Source of the DNA: an uncultured Clostridia bacterium
GTDB taxonomy: Bacteria; Bacillota; Clostridia; Christensenellales; UBA1242
DNA length: 50,609 nucleotides
NCBI GenBank assembly: GCA_934747805.1
Contig: CAKVHC010000008.1
Location: 1 to 50,609, forward strand
Reading direction: 5' to 3'
Shown here: positions 41,500-49,323 of the stretch, piece by piece
Layout of the letters: every line of letters begins with the position of its first letter
Position numbering within the stretch: the first letter of the stretch is position 1
Notes under the pieces: model-generated
The model's input: the letters and a program-made list of their open reading frames with translations, nothing else
Databases searched by the model: none
Told to the model about the DNA's origin: nothing
Made by a program: the position numbers and the translations under genes

Positions 41500-42273
41500 A
41501 TGTCAATAATTTCTATGAAACAACTATTGGAGGCTGGTGTACATTTTGGTCACCAAACTCGCAAATGGAACCCTAAGATGAAGAAATACATCTTCACAGA
41601 CAGAAATAAGGTTCACATCATCAATTTGGAAGATACTTCAAAACAAATTGATAAGGCTTACTATTTTGTTAAGGATGCCGTTAATGCTGGAGCAAAGGTT
41701 TTGTTCGTAGGCACAAAGAAGCAAGTTAAGGACGCCGTTATGGAAGAAGCAACTCGTTGCGGAATGTTCTATGTTAACTCACGTTGGTTGGGTGGCACAC
41801 TTACTAACTTCAAAACAATTCGTTCACGTGTTGACCGTATGATCAAGCTCGAAAATATGGAAAAGACTGGCGAATTCGATTTGTTGCCAAAGAAAGAAGT
41901 TGTAGTTCTTAAGAACGAACTTGCTAAATTGCAAACATATTTGAATGGTATTCGTGATATGACAAGTTTGCCAAACCTTATCATCATGGTTGACCCTAAG
42001 GAAGAACACATTTGCGTTAACGAAGCACGCATTCTAAACATTCCAACAGTTGGTTTGGTTGATACAAACGCTGATCCAGACGACGTAACAGTTTGCATCC
42101 CTGCAAATGACGATGCAATCCGCTCAGTTAAGTTGATTCTTGGTGCATTGGCTGACGCTATCATCGAAGCAAAAGACGGCGTTACACTTCACACTTTGGA
42201 AGACAGTGAAGAAAAGATGACTATGGATTCAGTAGTTAACGAATCAGCAACTTCAAACGAAGAAAACAAATAA
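41500..42273 (+). CDS. rpsB: 30S ribosomal protein S2
   Basis: S2 protein of 257 aa. The signatures MKQLLEAGVHFGHQTRKWNPKM (start) and PNLIIMVDPKEEHICVNEA (about 163-181) are clear. It binds the 30S head-body junction and is needed for S1 binding where S1 exists. AAGGAGG precedes ATG 41500. A Glu/Ser-rich tail ends the protein. tsf follows after 21 bases. Confidence 0.97.
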   Translation: MSIISMKQLLEAGVHFGHQTRKWNPKMKKYIFTDRNKVHIINLEDTSKQIDKAYYFVKDAVNAGAKVLFVGTKKQVKDAVMEEATRCGMFYVNSRWLGGTLTNFKTIRSRVDRMIKLENMEKTGEFDLLPKKEVVVLKNELAKLQTYLNGIRDMTSLPNLIIMVDPKEEHICVNEARILNIPTVGLVDTNADPDDVTVCIPANDDAIRSVKLILGALADAIIEAKDGVTLHTLEDSEEKMTMDSVVNESATSNEENK

Positions 42274-42294
42274 AAATTTAAGGAGTTATATATT

Positions 42295-42942
42295 ATGTTT
42301 ACAGCAAAAGACGTCGCAGAATTGCGCAATATGACTGGCGTTGGTATGATGGAATGCAAAAAAGCTTTGACTGAAGCAAATGGAGATAAGGATAAAGCAA
42401 TTGAACTTTTGAGAGAAAAAGGTATGGCAGCCGCTGCAAAGAAAGCTGGCCGTATTGCTGCAGAAGGCATTGTTGACTCATACATTCACTTGAATGGTTC
42501 AGTTGGCGTATTGCTCGAAATGAACTGCGAATCAGACTTTGTGGCTCAAAGCCCAGCTTTCAAAGCATTGTCAAAAGACATTTGCTTGCAAATCACTGCT
42601 GCTAAACCATTGGTTGTCAACGAAGAAGATTTGGACAAGGCATTGGTTGAGAGCGAAGCCGAAATCTATCGTGCTCAAGCCCTTAACGAAGGCAAGCCTG
42701 CACAAATCGTTGAAAAAATGGTTCAAGGCCGTATTCAAAAGTATTACAAAGAAGTATGCTTGATGGATCAACCATTCATCAAAGACGACAGCAAAACTAT
42801 TCGTGACGTTATCAACGAAGCAATCCAAAAGATTGGCGAAAAGATCACTATTCGTCGTTTCGTTCGCTATGAAATGGGCGAAGGTTTGCAAAAACGTAAT
42901 GACGATTTCGCTGCAGAAGTTGCTGCTCAAGCAAACAAATAA
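42295..42942 (+). CDS. tsf: Elongation factor Ts
   Basis: Nucleotide exchange factor for EF-Tu. The N-terminal UBA-like part (AKDVAELRNMTGVGMMECKKAL) and the ESDFVAQS motif (TDFVA in the family) are present. At 215 aa it is the short form without the second half of the core, as in Thermus-like EF-Ts. AAGGAG precedes ATG 42295. pyrH, usually next, is missing; a terminator follows instead. Confidence 0.96.
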   Translation: MFTAKDVAELRNMTGVGMMECKKALTEANGDKDKAIELLREKGMAAAAKKAGRIAAEGIVDSYIHLNGSVGVLLEMNCESDFVAQSPAFKALSKDICLQITAAKPLVVNEEDLDKALVESEAEIYRAQALNEGKPAQIVEKMVQGRIQKYYKEVCLMDQPFIKDDSKTIRDVINEAIQKIGEKITIRRFVRYEMGEGLQKRNDDFAAEVAAQANK

Positions 42943-42948
42943 TTAAAG

Positions 42949-42973
42949 AAAAAGCACTTTTAGTGCTTTTTTT
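42949..42973 (+). terminator. Rho-independent terminator after tsf
   Basis: AAAGCACT (42951-42958), TTT loop, AGTGCTTT (42962-42969) and T-run. Confidence 0.9.
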
Positions 42974-43020
42974 CTTGCCAATTTGTTACATTTTAGTTAT
43001 TATATATGCAAGGAGATTTT

Positions 43021-43578
43021 ATGGAATTAGAAGAACTATTTTTAGAATACGAAGATAAATTGGACAAGGCTTATGACAATCTTGTTGGCAACTATGCCAC
43101 AGTGCGTGCTGGCCGTGCCAATCCGCACATATTAGATAAAGTGTTTGTTGATTACTATGGCACACGTGCACCACTCAATCAAACATCAAACATCACCGTC
43201 GCTGACGCTAGAACGATTATCATCTCTCCTTGGGATGTATCTATGGTCAAGAAAATTTCTGGCGCAATCGCAGAAGCCAATCTTGGCTTGTCAGTAGGGG
43301 ACGACGGCAAGATCGTTCGTTTGTCTTTCCCAGAGCTCACAGAAGAAAGACGTAAAGAATTTGGCAAGGAAGTCCGCAGAATGCTCGAAGACAGCCTTAT
43401 TGCTATGCGTAACGCTCGCCGTGACGCTATGGACGGCTTGAAATCCATGAAGAACAATGGACTTAGCGAAGACGAAGTTGAACGTCAATCCAAAGAAGTT
43501 CAAAAGATGATTGATAATATGACTGAAAAAGCACAAACTCTTTGCGATAAGAAAATTGGCGAAATCATGGAAATATAA
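43021..43578 (+). CDS. frr: Ribosome recycling factor
   Basis: RRF splits post-termination ribosomes with EF-G. This 185-aa protein has the typical helical arms and the LSFPELTEERRKEFGKEV block (about 100-117). The start ATG 43021 is chosen because AAGGAG precedes it; an ATG at 43006 would include the site. Its stop lies one base before the uppS start. Confidence 0.96.
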   Translation: MELEELFLEYEDKLDKAYDNLVGNYATVRAGRANPHILDKVFVDYYGTRAPLNQTSNITVADARTIIISPWDVSMVKKISGAIAEANLGLSVGDDGKIVRLSFPELTEERRKEFGKEVRRMLEDSLIAMRNARRDAMDGLKSMKNNGLSEDEVERQSKEVQKMIDNMTEKAQTLCDKKIGEIMEI

Positions 43579-43579
43579 T

Positions 43580-44296
43580 ATGAAAATTGAAAAACTGCGT
43601 GATATGGGCAAATTGCCTGTCCATATTGCGTTTATCATTGATGGTAATGGTCGCTGGGCTAATAGGCATGGCTTCGAGCGTATGATTGGCCACAGGTACG
43701 GTTTTAAAAATCTGCAAAAAACCATAGATTATGTGGCTAAATCTGGAATCAAATACATGAGCGTCTATTGTTTCTCGACTGAGAACTGGAATCGTCCAAA
43801 GCCGGAAGTTGACGGACTTATGGATATATTTAAGACGGCTTTCAAGGAAGATGTATTAAAATGCCAAGAGAATAACATCAGAGTCGTATTTTCTGGTGAC
43901 AAGACACGCCTCGCTCCCGAGCTTCAGCACGTTTGGGATGAAACCACCGCCAAAACAAAAAATAACACTGGACTTGTGTTGAATCTTTGTTTCAACTATG
44001 GAGGCAGACAGGACATTGTTCAGGCGGTCAATAAGCTGATTGCCAGTGGGGCAAAGAGCGTAACAATGGAAGATATCTCCAACAACCTCTACACCGCAGG
44101 CATGCCTGACCCTGACCTTGTTATTCGTACTTCAGGCGAGCTTCGCACCAGCAATTTTATGCCTTGGCAAACCACTTACTCTGAATGGTTTTTCCCAAAG
44201 ACATTGTGGCCAGCATTCACTCGTCACGACTTTGAAAAAGCACTCAATTCATACGCTAAACGTGACCGTCGTCACGGTGCGATAAAAGGAAAATAA
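43580..44296 (+). CDS. uppS: Undecaprenyl diphosphate synthase
   Basis: cis-Prenyltransferase that makes the C55 lipid carrier for cell-wall precursors. The catalytic Asp21 is in IIDGNGRWANRHG, followed by FSTENWNRP, LVIRTSGELRTSNFMPWQ and EWFF, all family signatures. 238 aa is normal. The Shine-Dalgarno is poor, and it is coupled to frr. With cdsA next, it keeps the classic frr-uppS-cdsA order. Confidence 0.96.
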   Translation: MKIEKLRDMGKLPVHIAFIIDGNGRWANRHGFERMIGHRYGFKNLQKTIDYVAKSGIKYMSVYCFSTENWNRPKPEVDGLMDIFKTAFKEDVLKCQENNIRVVFSGDKTRLAPELQHVWDETTAKTKNNTGLVLNLCFNYGGRQDIVQAVNKLIASGAKSVTMEDISNNLYTAGMPDPDLVIRTSGELRTSNFMPWQTTYSEWFFPKTLWPAFTRHDFEKALNSYAKRDRRHGAIKGK

Positions 44297-44297
44297 T

Positions 44298-45185
44298 ATG
44301 AAAACTAGAGCTAAAACTTCTTTTTTCATAGTTGCTACAGTTTTGGTATTTATGGCATCAAGACTACTATATGTAGGGATATTTGATATCGGACTGGGCA
44401 TTGTGGCGATGATCGGCTGCATGGAAATGTGCCGAATGTACAACCTGAAAGAGAAGCATAATACACTCATCATTAGTGCGCTTTATCCAGTATACTTTTA
44501 CATTGTCTTCACAATATGTATGCTCACCAACGCCAGCGTGCTGTGGTACATACTAAGCCAAGTAATTTTGTTCGCAGTGTTGTTATTTGCGTCATTTTTG
44601 GCAACAATTAAACAGGGTGCAAGATATAGTGCAAAAAATATGCTCAACACGATGTGCATAATGCTGTATCCAGGACTTTTGTTTTGCCTTATGTTCGTGG
44701 TGAACAATTTTGAGACAATATTAAAACTTGGCCTAAAATATTCGCAATTGTCATATATTATGTTGACACTTATTTTGGTTGTCAGTGCAGTTACGGATAC
44801 ATTTGCGTATATTTTTGGTTCACTTATTCGTGGTCCACGCCTTGCACCAAAAATTAGTCCAAACAAGTCAATTTCAGGTGCAGTTTTTGGTGTTGTCGGC
44901 GGAATATGTGCCGCACTTGCAATATTTGGCGTCTGCTGTGCTATCAAGCCATTTAAAGACATAATATTGTTTTATGATTTAGCGATTTGGAAATTTATAA
45001 TAATTGGCGCAGTGTGTTCAATATTTGGACAAATTGGCGATTTGTTCGAGTCTTGGCTCAAACGTAGATTTGAAGTTAAAGATTCTGGCAATATCTTTCC
45101 AGGTCATGGCGGCATGCTTGATAGGGTGGACAGCGAACTCTTTAATTGCATTGCCGTAATATTATTCTTTATAATTCTTTTATAG
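44298..45185 (+). CDS. cdsA: Phosphatidate cytidylyltransferase
   Basis: CdsA makes CDP-diacylglycerol from phosphatidic acid and CTP. The 295-aa membrane protein has about eight helices and the family motif ending FPGHGGMLDRVDSELF near residues 265-280, preceded by SPNKSISGAVFG. It begins one base after the uppS stop. dxr would normally come next but is not there; rseP follows. Confidence 0.95.
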   Translation: MKTRAKTSFFIVATVLVFMASRLLYVGIFDIGLGIVAMIGCMEMCRMYNLKEKHNTLIISALYPVYFYIVFTICMLTNASVLWYILSQVILFAVLLFASFLATIKQGARYSAKNMLNTMCIMLYPGLLFCLMFVVNNFETILKLGLKYSQLSYIMLTLILVVSAVTDTFAYIFGSLIRGPRLAPKISPNKSISGAVFGVVGGICAALAIFGVCCAIKPFKDIILFYDLAIWKFIIIGAVCSIFGQIGDLFESWLKRRFEVKDSGNIFPGHGGMLDRVDSELFNCIAVILFFIILL

Positions 45186-45193
45186 GAGCAGTT

Positions 45194-46252
45194 GTGTCAC
45201 AACTTTTGTCATTCGGTTCAGTTATGAGTTACATTGGCTACCTGTGCGTAGCTATTCTTATTTTGCTGCTTATGGTCACCATACACGAGTTTGGTCACTA
45301 TTGTGCTGGCAAATTGCTGAAATTCAAGATCGACGAATTTTCGGTCGGCTTTGGAAAGGCGTTATTTCAAAAGAAAAACAAGAAAACAGGCGAAGTGTTT
45401 TCGCTTAGACTATTCCCGCTTGGTGGCTACTGTGCCTTTGCAGGCGAGAACGAAGACGGCTCAAGTGAGGGTTCATTCAATTCGCAAAAGCCATGGAAAC
45501 GACTTATCGTATTTTTCGCAGGTGCATTTTTCAATTTCTTGTCTGCAATTATATTTTCATTCATCTTGCTCGTGTCGGTCGGTTACGAGCATGTGCAAAT
45601 CACAGGCTTTGCCGACTTTTCGCCAAACGTAGGCAAATTTGAAGTAGGTGACGTGGTCTATAAGGTGGGTGATAAAGATATCGACTTTGTGTATGACCGC
45701 ACATTCACCGCACTTATCGGTGAATATAAACTAGGTGACAGCATTCAAGTGACAGTAAAACGTGATGGCAAAATGGTCACCATTGACGACGTACAACTCG
45801 TGAACGTTGGCACAGAAGAAGAACCAAATCTAAAGTTGGGCGTCAATCTTAAAACTTATAGATATTCATTCCTAGAATCACTCGCATTATGCGTTCCGTT
45901 CACTCTTCGTTGGTGCTGGAAAATTATGATCATCCTTTGGATGCTCATCACAGGCAAACTTGGGCTTAGCAATGTGGGTGGACCAATCACTACTGTGACC
46001 ACCATCGCCACATATTCACGCTTAAATCCAGCCAACTTGTTGTTGCTGTTGCCAGTGATTGCCACTAACTTGGCAGTATTTAACCTGTTACCATTCCCAG
46101 CCCTTGACGGCTCGCATATGGTGTTCACTACAATTGAGTGGATTCGTGGCAAGCCTATTAATCGCAAGGTCGAAAACACAATCAATAATGTTGGACTCAT
46201 TATATTACTAGGTTTTGTAGTTCTTGTTGACATTTTGCACTTTTTGGTTTAA
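45194..46252 (+). CDS. rseP: RIP metalloprotease RseP/RasP
   Basis: Intramembrane zinc protease of the M50 family that cleaves anti-sigma factors and FtsL-type proteins. The zinc motif is HEFGH (His31-His35), one PDZ domain is in the middle (about 140-220), and NLLPFPALDGSH supplies the third ligand. GTG 45194 is chosen because AGGAG (45184-45188) is five bases before it. 352 aa is a little shorter than RasP of Bacillus. Confidence 0.93.
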   Translation: MSQLLSFGSVMSYIGYLCVAILILLLMVTIHEFGHYCAGKLLKFKIDEFSVGFGKALFQKKNKKTGEVFSLRLFPLGGYCAFAGENEDGSSEGSFNSQKPWKRLIVFFAGAFFNFLSAIIFSFILLVSVGYEHVQITGFADFSPNVGKFEVGDVVYKVGDKDIDFVYDRTFTALIGEYKLGDSIQVTVKRDGKMVTIDDVQLVNVGTEEEPNLKLGVNLKTYRYSFLESLALCVPFTLRWCWKIMIILWMLITGKLGLSNVGGPITTVTTIATYSRLNPANLLLLLPVIATNLAVFNLLPFPALDGSHMVFTTIEWIRGKPINRKVENTINNVGLIILLGFVVLVDILHFLV

Positions 46253-46261
46253 AATGTAACT

Positions 46262-47794
46262 ATGCAAAACATACAAGACTTTTTGAATGAGAATTTTATA
46301 GGTTTAAAATATAAAAATGCTATATATAATCAGCGCACAAACACCTTGTGCGTCTGTTTTTTGTATTCGCCAGCACTTTTTTCGCTTGAAAGTGACGACA
46401 CTGACAAACTAAAAACGGCACTAAAAAACGAACTAAAAATTGCCAATATTGACCTAAAATTTGAGAAGTCTGTCATAAATAGCGAAGTGATAGCATCGCA
46501 TTTGTATGTTGACATTAAGAATAAAATGCCTACACTTGCTCGCACGCTAAATATGGTGGATATCAGCGTGAAAAACGTGGGCGGCAACGATATATTCGTT
46601 ACAATCGCTTTGCCTGACAACATTCGCAAGTTTGCTGAAGAAACAAACAAAGCCCAAGAGATCAAAACAATGCTCGAAAAACAGCATTTCTGCACGGCGA
46701 GCGTGGGTTTCATAGATAAAGAAATCACAGACAGCTCAGATGCGATTGAGAAAAATAAAGAGTTCATAAATAGCACCGTCACACCAACGCAGACAATAAT
46801 GTATAATATCACCGACAAGATTAATGTCGTGGGCAAGAATAATTATAATACGGCACTCGACTTTACAGCGGTGAAAGAGCCAATCAAAGATATTGTTATT
46901 TGTGGCAAGATTAGATACATAGAACAAAAGAAATACAACAAAAAGATTGTCAAGGATGGTAATGAAACCACCGAAGAACGCCCTTTCTTCACCATTGGCA
47001 TAGCGGAAAAGGACAAAATGATTTACGCCAGCATATTTTGTCGTGCGGAAGACGTGGAGAGTCTGGCCAAACTAAAGGCAGGTGACAGTATTGCTATGCG
47101 TGGACAGTTTAGAGAATATCAGAACAAACTATCTTTCACTGCTAACGAGATTTGTCTATGCAATTATGCGAAGATGAATGACAACATTATCTACAAGACC
47201 GCAAACAAGGACTATCATATAATTAAACCTCAACCGTTTGAAGACAACACGCAAGTTGACTTATTCGGAGAGAATGACTTTAGAAATGATAAACTGAAGG
47301 GCGACTACGTTGTATTTGACATAGAAACAACGGGTCTAAGTTGGGAAAACGACGAAATAATTGAGATTGGTGCGGTCAAACTTCATAATGACCAAATCAT
47401 ATCCACATTCAACGCACTTATTAAACCGAGTCGTCCGATTCCAGAAGAAATCACCAAACTCACTGGCATCGACAACGATATGGTGGCAGATTGCGAATCA
47501 ATTAACAACATAATGCCGGACTTTTACAAATACTGCGAAGGTGCGACTTTAGTAGGGCATAACTGTGAAGATTTCGACTTTAAGTTCATTGACAAAGCGG
47601 CAAAAAAGTTGCTCTATAATTTCGATAATCTGCGAAAAGACACACTTATAATTGCTCGTGCCACTGTACGTGGAGTCAACAACTACAAACTAGGCACACT
47701 CGTATCGCATTTCAACATTCCACTTGTCAATGCTCATCGTGCGTGGGCGGATGCACTTGCTACAGCTAGGCTTTTCATAAGAATTTATCAATAA
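46262..47794 (+). CDS. PolC-derived exonuclease: PolC N-terminal, OB and DEDDh domains without PHP or polymerase
   Basis: The 510-aa protein sits where polC should be. Residues about 1-200 resemble the PolC N-terminal domain, about 205-310 an OB fold (IVICGKIRYIEQKKY ... GQFREYQNKLS), and about 345-510 a DEDDh exonuclease: FDIETTG, GHNCEDFD and the late HRAWADALATA give a full Asp-Glu-Asp-His-Asp set. QVDLF (331-335) matches the clamp-binding consensus QL[SD]LF. The PHP domain that normally flanks the exonuclease is gone, and a stop ends the frame where the polymerase would begin. No polymerase sequence lies in the next 160 bases. No clear Shine-Dalgarno. Confidence 0.85.
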   Translation: MQNIQDFLNENFIGLKYKNAIYNQRTNTLCVCFLYSPALFSLESDDTDKLKTALKNELKIANIDLKFEKSVINSEVIASHLYVDIKNKMPTLARTLNMVDISVKNVGGNDIFVTIALPDNIRKFAEETNKAQEIKTMLEKQHFCTASVGFIDKEITDSSDAIEKNKEFINSTVTPTQTIMYNITDKINVVGKNNYNTALDFTAVKEPIKDIVICGKIRYIEQKKYNKKIVKDGNETTEERPFFTIGIAEKDKMIYASIFCRAEDVESLAKLKAGDSIAMRGQFREYQNKLSFTANEICLCNYAKMNDNIIYKTANKDYHIIKPQPFEDNTQVDLFGENDFRNDKLKGDYVVFDIETTGLSWENDEIIEIGAVKLHNDQIISTFNALIKPSRPIPEEITKLTGIDNDMVADCESINNIMPDFYKYCEGATLVGHNCEDFDFKFIDKAAKKLLYNFDNLRKDTLIIARATVRGVNNYKLGTLVSHFNIPLVNAHRAWADALATARLFIRIYQ

Positions 47795-47860
47795 ATGCTG
47801 CTATATAGCGGTTGTATGTGTAAAATCACGTAATTTGGCTCAAAAAATGTATTAAAACTA

Positions 47861-47889
47861 TTGCTTTTTGCATAATATTATGTTAATAT
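47861..47889 (+). promoter_or_regulatory. Promoter of nusA
   Basis: TTGCTT (47861-47866), 17-base spacer, TAATAT (47884-47889). Transcription would begin a few bases before the hairpin at 47903. Confidence 0.6.
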
Positions 47890-47902
47890 AAAGACGCTAG
47901 AC

Positions 47903-47929
47903 ATAGGAGTGCGAGGTTCGCACTCCTAT
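47903..47929 (+). promoter_or_regulatory. Strong hairpin at the 5' end of the nusA leader
   Basis: ATAGGAGTGCGA (47903-47914), loop GGT, TCGCACTCCTAT (47918-47929): a perfect 12-pair stem. There is no T-run, so it is not a standard terminator. Its left arm contains an AGGAG like the nusA ribosome site (47946-47950). It may stabilise the mRNA or take part in control. Confidence 0.75.
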
Positions 47930-47956
47930 ATTATTGATATTTTATAGGAGAAAGAA

Positions 47957-49072
47957 ATGAAAAATAAAGAGTTTTTTAACGCATTGAGAGATTTGCAAGA
48001 GAGTAAGAATCTTGATCAAGACTACATTATCAATGCTTTTGAAACTGCATTAACCGCTGCTTGTCGTAAAGCTTTGGGACAAGGCTCGGCAGAAGTTCGC
48101 CTTCGCCCAGAAGACAACACCATCCGCATTTTTGCCAACTTGAACGTTGTCGCTGAGGTAGAAGACGACGAAAAGGAAATCTCACTCGAAGATGCCAAAG
48201 CAATCAACCCTAAATACAAAGTGGGCGACGTTGTATCACGTGAATTGGAAGTGAAAGAGTTTAATCGTATTGCTGTGCAAACTATCAAGCAAGTAATGAC
48301 ACAGAAAATTAAAGAAGCTGAACGCCAAGAAATGCTCACTAACGTTGCCGAGAAAGAGGGCAACCTTGTCACTGGTACAATTAAGCGTATTGACGGCGAC
48401 AATATCTACGTTGACATCAACGGCACACTTGAAGGCTTGCTCACAAGTCGTGATTGCTTGCCAACCGACTCATTCAGAGTGGGCGAGAGAGTGAAAGTCT
48501 ATGTTCGTCATTTCAAGAACGAGATTAAGTCCAGCATTTTGCAAGTCACACGTGCCAACCCAGGTTTTGTTAAGAAACTCTTTGAACTTGAAGTGCCAGA
48601 GCTCACAAACGGTGCAATCAGCATTGTGAACATTGTTCGTGAAGTGGGAATGCGTACTAAGATGGCTATCAAGGCAGAAGATCCAAATCTTGATGCTGTG
48701 GGTGCATGCATTGGTAACAAAGGTATGCGTATCAACAACATTATCCAAGAATTGCACGGCGAGAAGATTGACATTGTGCTTTACTCAGACGACCCAGCAC
48801 AATACATTTCCAACGCACTCAGCCCAGCCACAGTTCTAGATGTGGAACTTGATGAAAGCACTAAATCCGCTAAGGTCCTTGTGCCAGAAAACAAACTTTC
48901 ACTTGCAATCGGCAGAGCTGGACACAATGTTCGTTTGGCAGCCAAACTTACTGGTTGGAAACTTGATGTCAAGGCAGAAGAAGTCCGTCCAGTAGAACAA
49001 CAAGGAGTAGTGTCTGGTTCAAACATAATTTTGGACGATAGCGACCAAGATATGTTTACAGACTTAGATTAA
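47957..49072 (+). CDS. nusA: Transcription termination/antitermination factor NusA
   Basis: NusA binds RNA polymerase and nascent RNA. The N-terminal domain, S1 domain (EGNLVTGTIKRIDGDNIYVDI, about 135-155) and two KH domains (GNKGMRINNIIQELHGEKID; LAIGRAGHNVRLAAKLTGW) are present. At 371 aa it lacks the acidic C-terminal repeats of proteobacteria, equal in length to Bacillus subtilis NusA. AGGAG precedes ATG 47957. rimP, normally directly before nusA, is absent. Confidence 0.96.
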   Translation: MKNKEFFNALRDLQESKNLDQDYIINAFETALTAACRKALGQGSAEVRLRPEDNTIRIFANLNVVAEVEDDEKEISLEDAKAINPKYKVGDVVSRELEVKEFNRIAVQTIKQVMTQKIKEAERQEMLTNVAEKEGNLVTGTIKRIDGDNIYVDINGTLEGLLTSRDCLPTDSFRVGERVKVYVRHFKNEIKSSILQVTRANPGFVKKLFELEVPELTNGAISIVNIVREVGMRTKMAIKAEDPNLDAVGACIGNKGMRINNIIQELHGEKIDIVLYSDDPAQYISNALSPATVLDVELDESTKSAKVLVPENKLSLAIGRAGHNVRLAAKLTGWKLDVKAEEVRPVEQQGVVSGSNIILDDSDQDMFTDLD

Positions 49073-49074
49073 TT

Positions 49075-49323
49075 ATGTCAGAGTATAAACCAACACGAAT
49101 GTGTGTCGTATGTCGCAAACGTTTTGACAAACAATCACTTATCAGACTTGACAAACAAGACGGCAAACTCACATTTAGTGACAAAAAAGGTCGTGGCATA
49201 TATCTGTGCCATGACAAAAATTGCTTGGACAAGGCAATCAACAAAAAAGTATTATCCAAGATAGTAAAATGCGACATTTCAGATGAAGTGTACGAGCAGT
49301 TAAAAGAAAAAGAGGGAATTTAA
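49075..49323 (+). CDS. rnpM: RNase P modulator RnpM (YlxR)
   Basis: A small RNA-binding protein of 82 aa that follows nusA in Firmicutes; in Bacillus subtilis YlxR binds RNase P RNA and lowers its activity. The start RMCVVCRKRFDKQSLIRL and KKGRGIYLCHDKNCLDKAI are family signatures. It begins two bases after the nusA stop. The L7Ae-like gene usual between ylxR and infB is absent. Confidence 0.93.
   Translation: MSEYKPTRMCVVCRKRFDKQSLIRLDKQDGKLTFSDKKGRGIYLCHDKNCLDKAINKKVLSKIVKCDISDEVYEQLKEKEGI

Noticed and set aside
46262..47956. PolC split by a frameshift, with the polymerase part continuing downstream
   Set aside because: The bases after the stop (47795-47956) do not code for PolC in any frame and are followed by nusA with its own promoter; a larger deletion or assembly gap remains possible.
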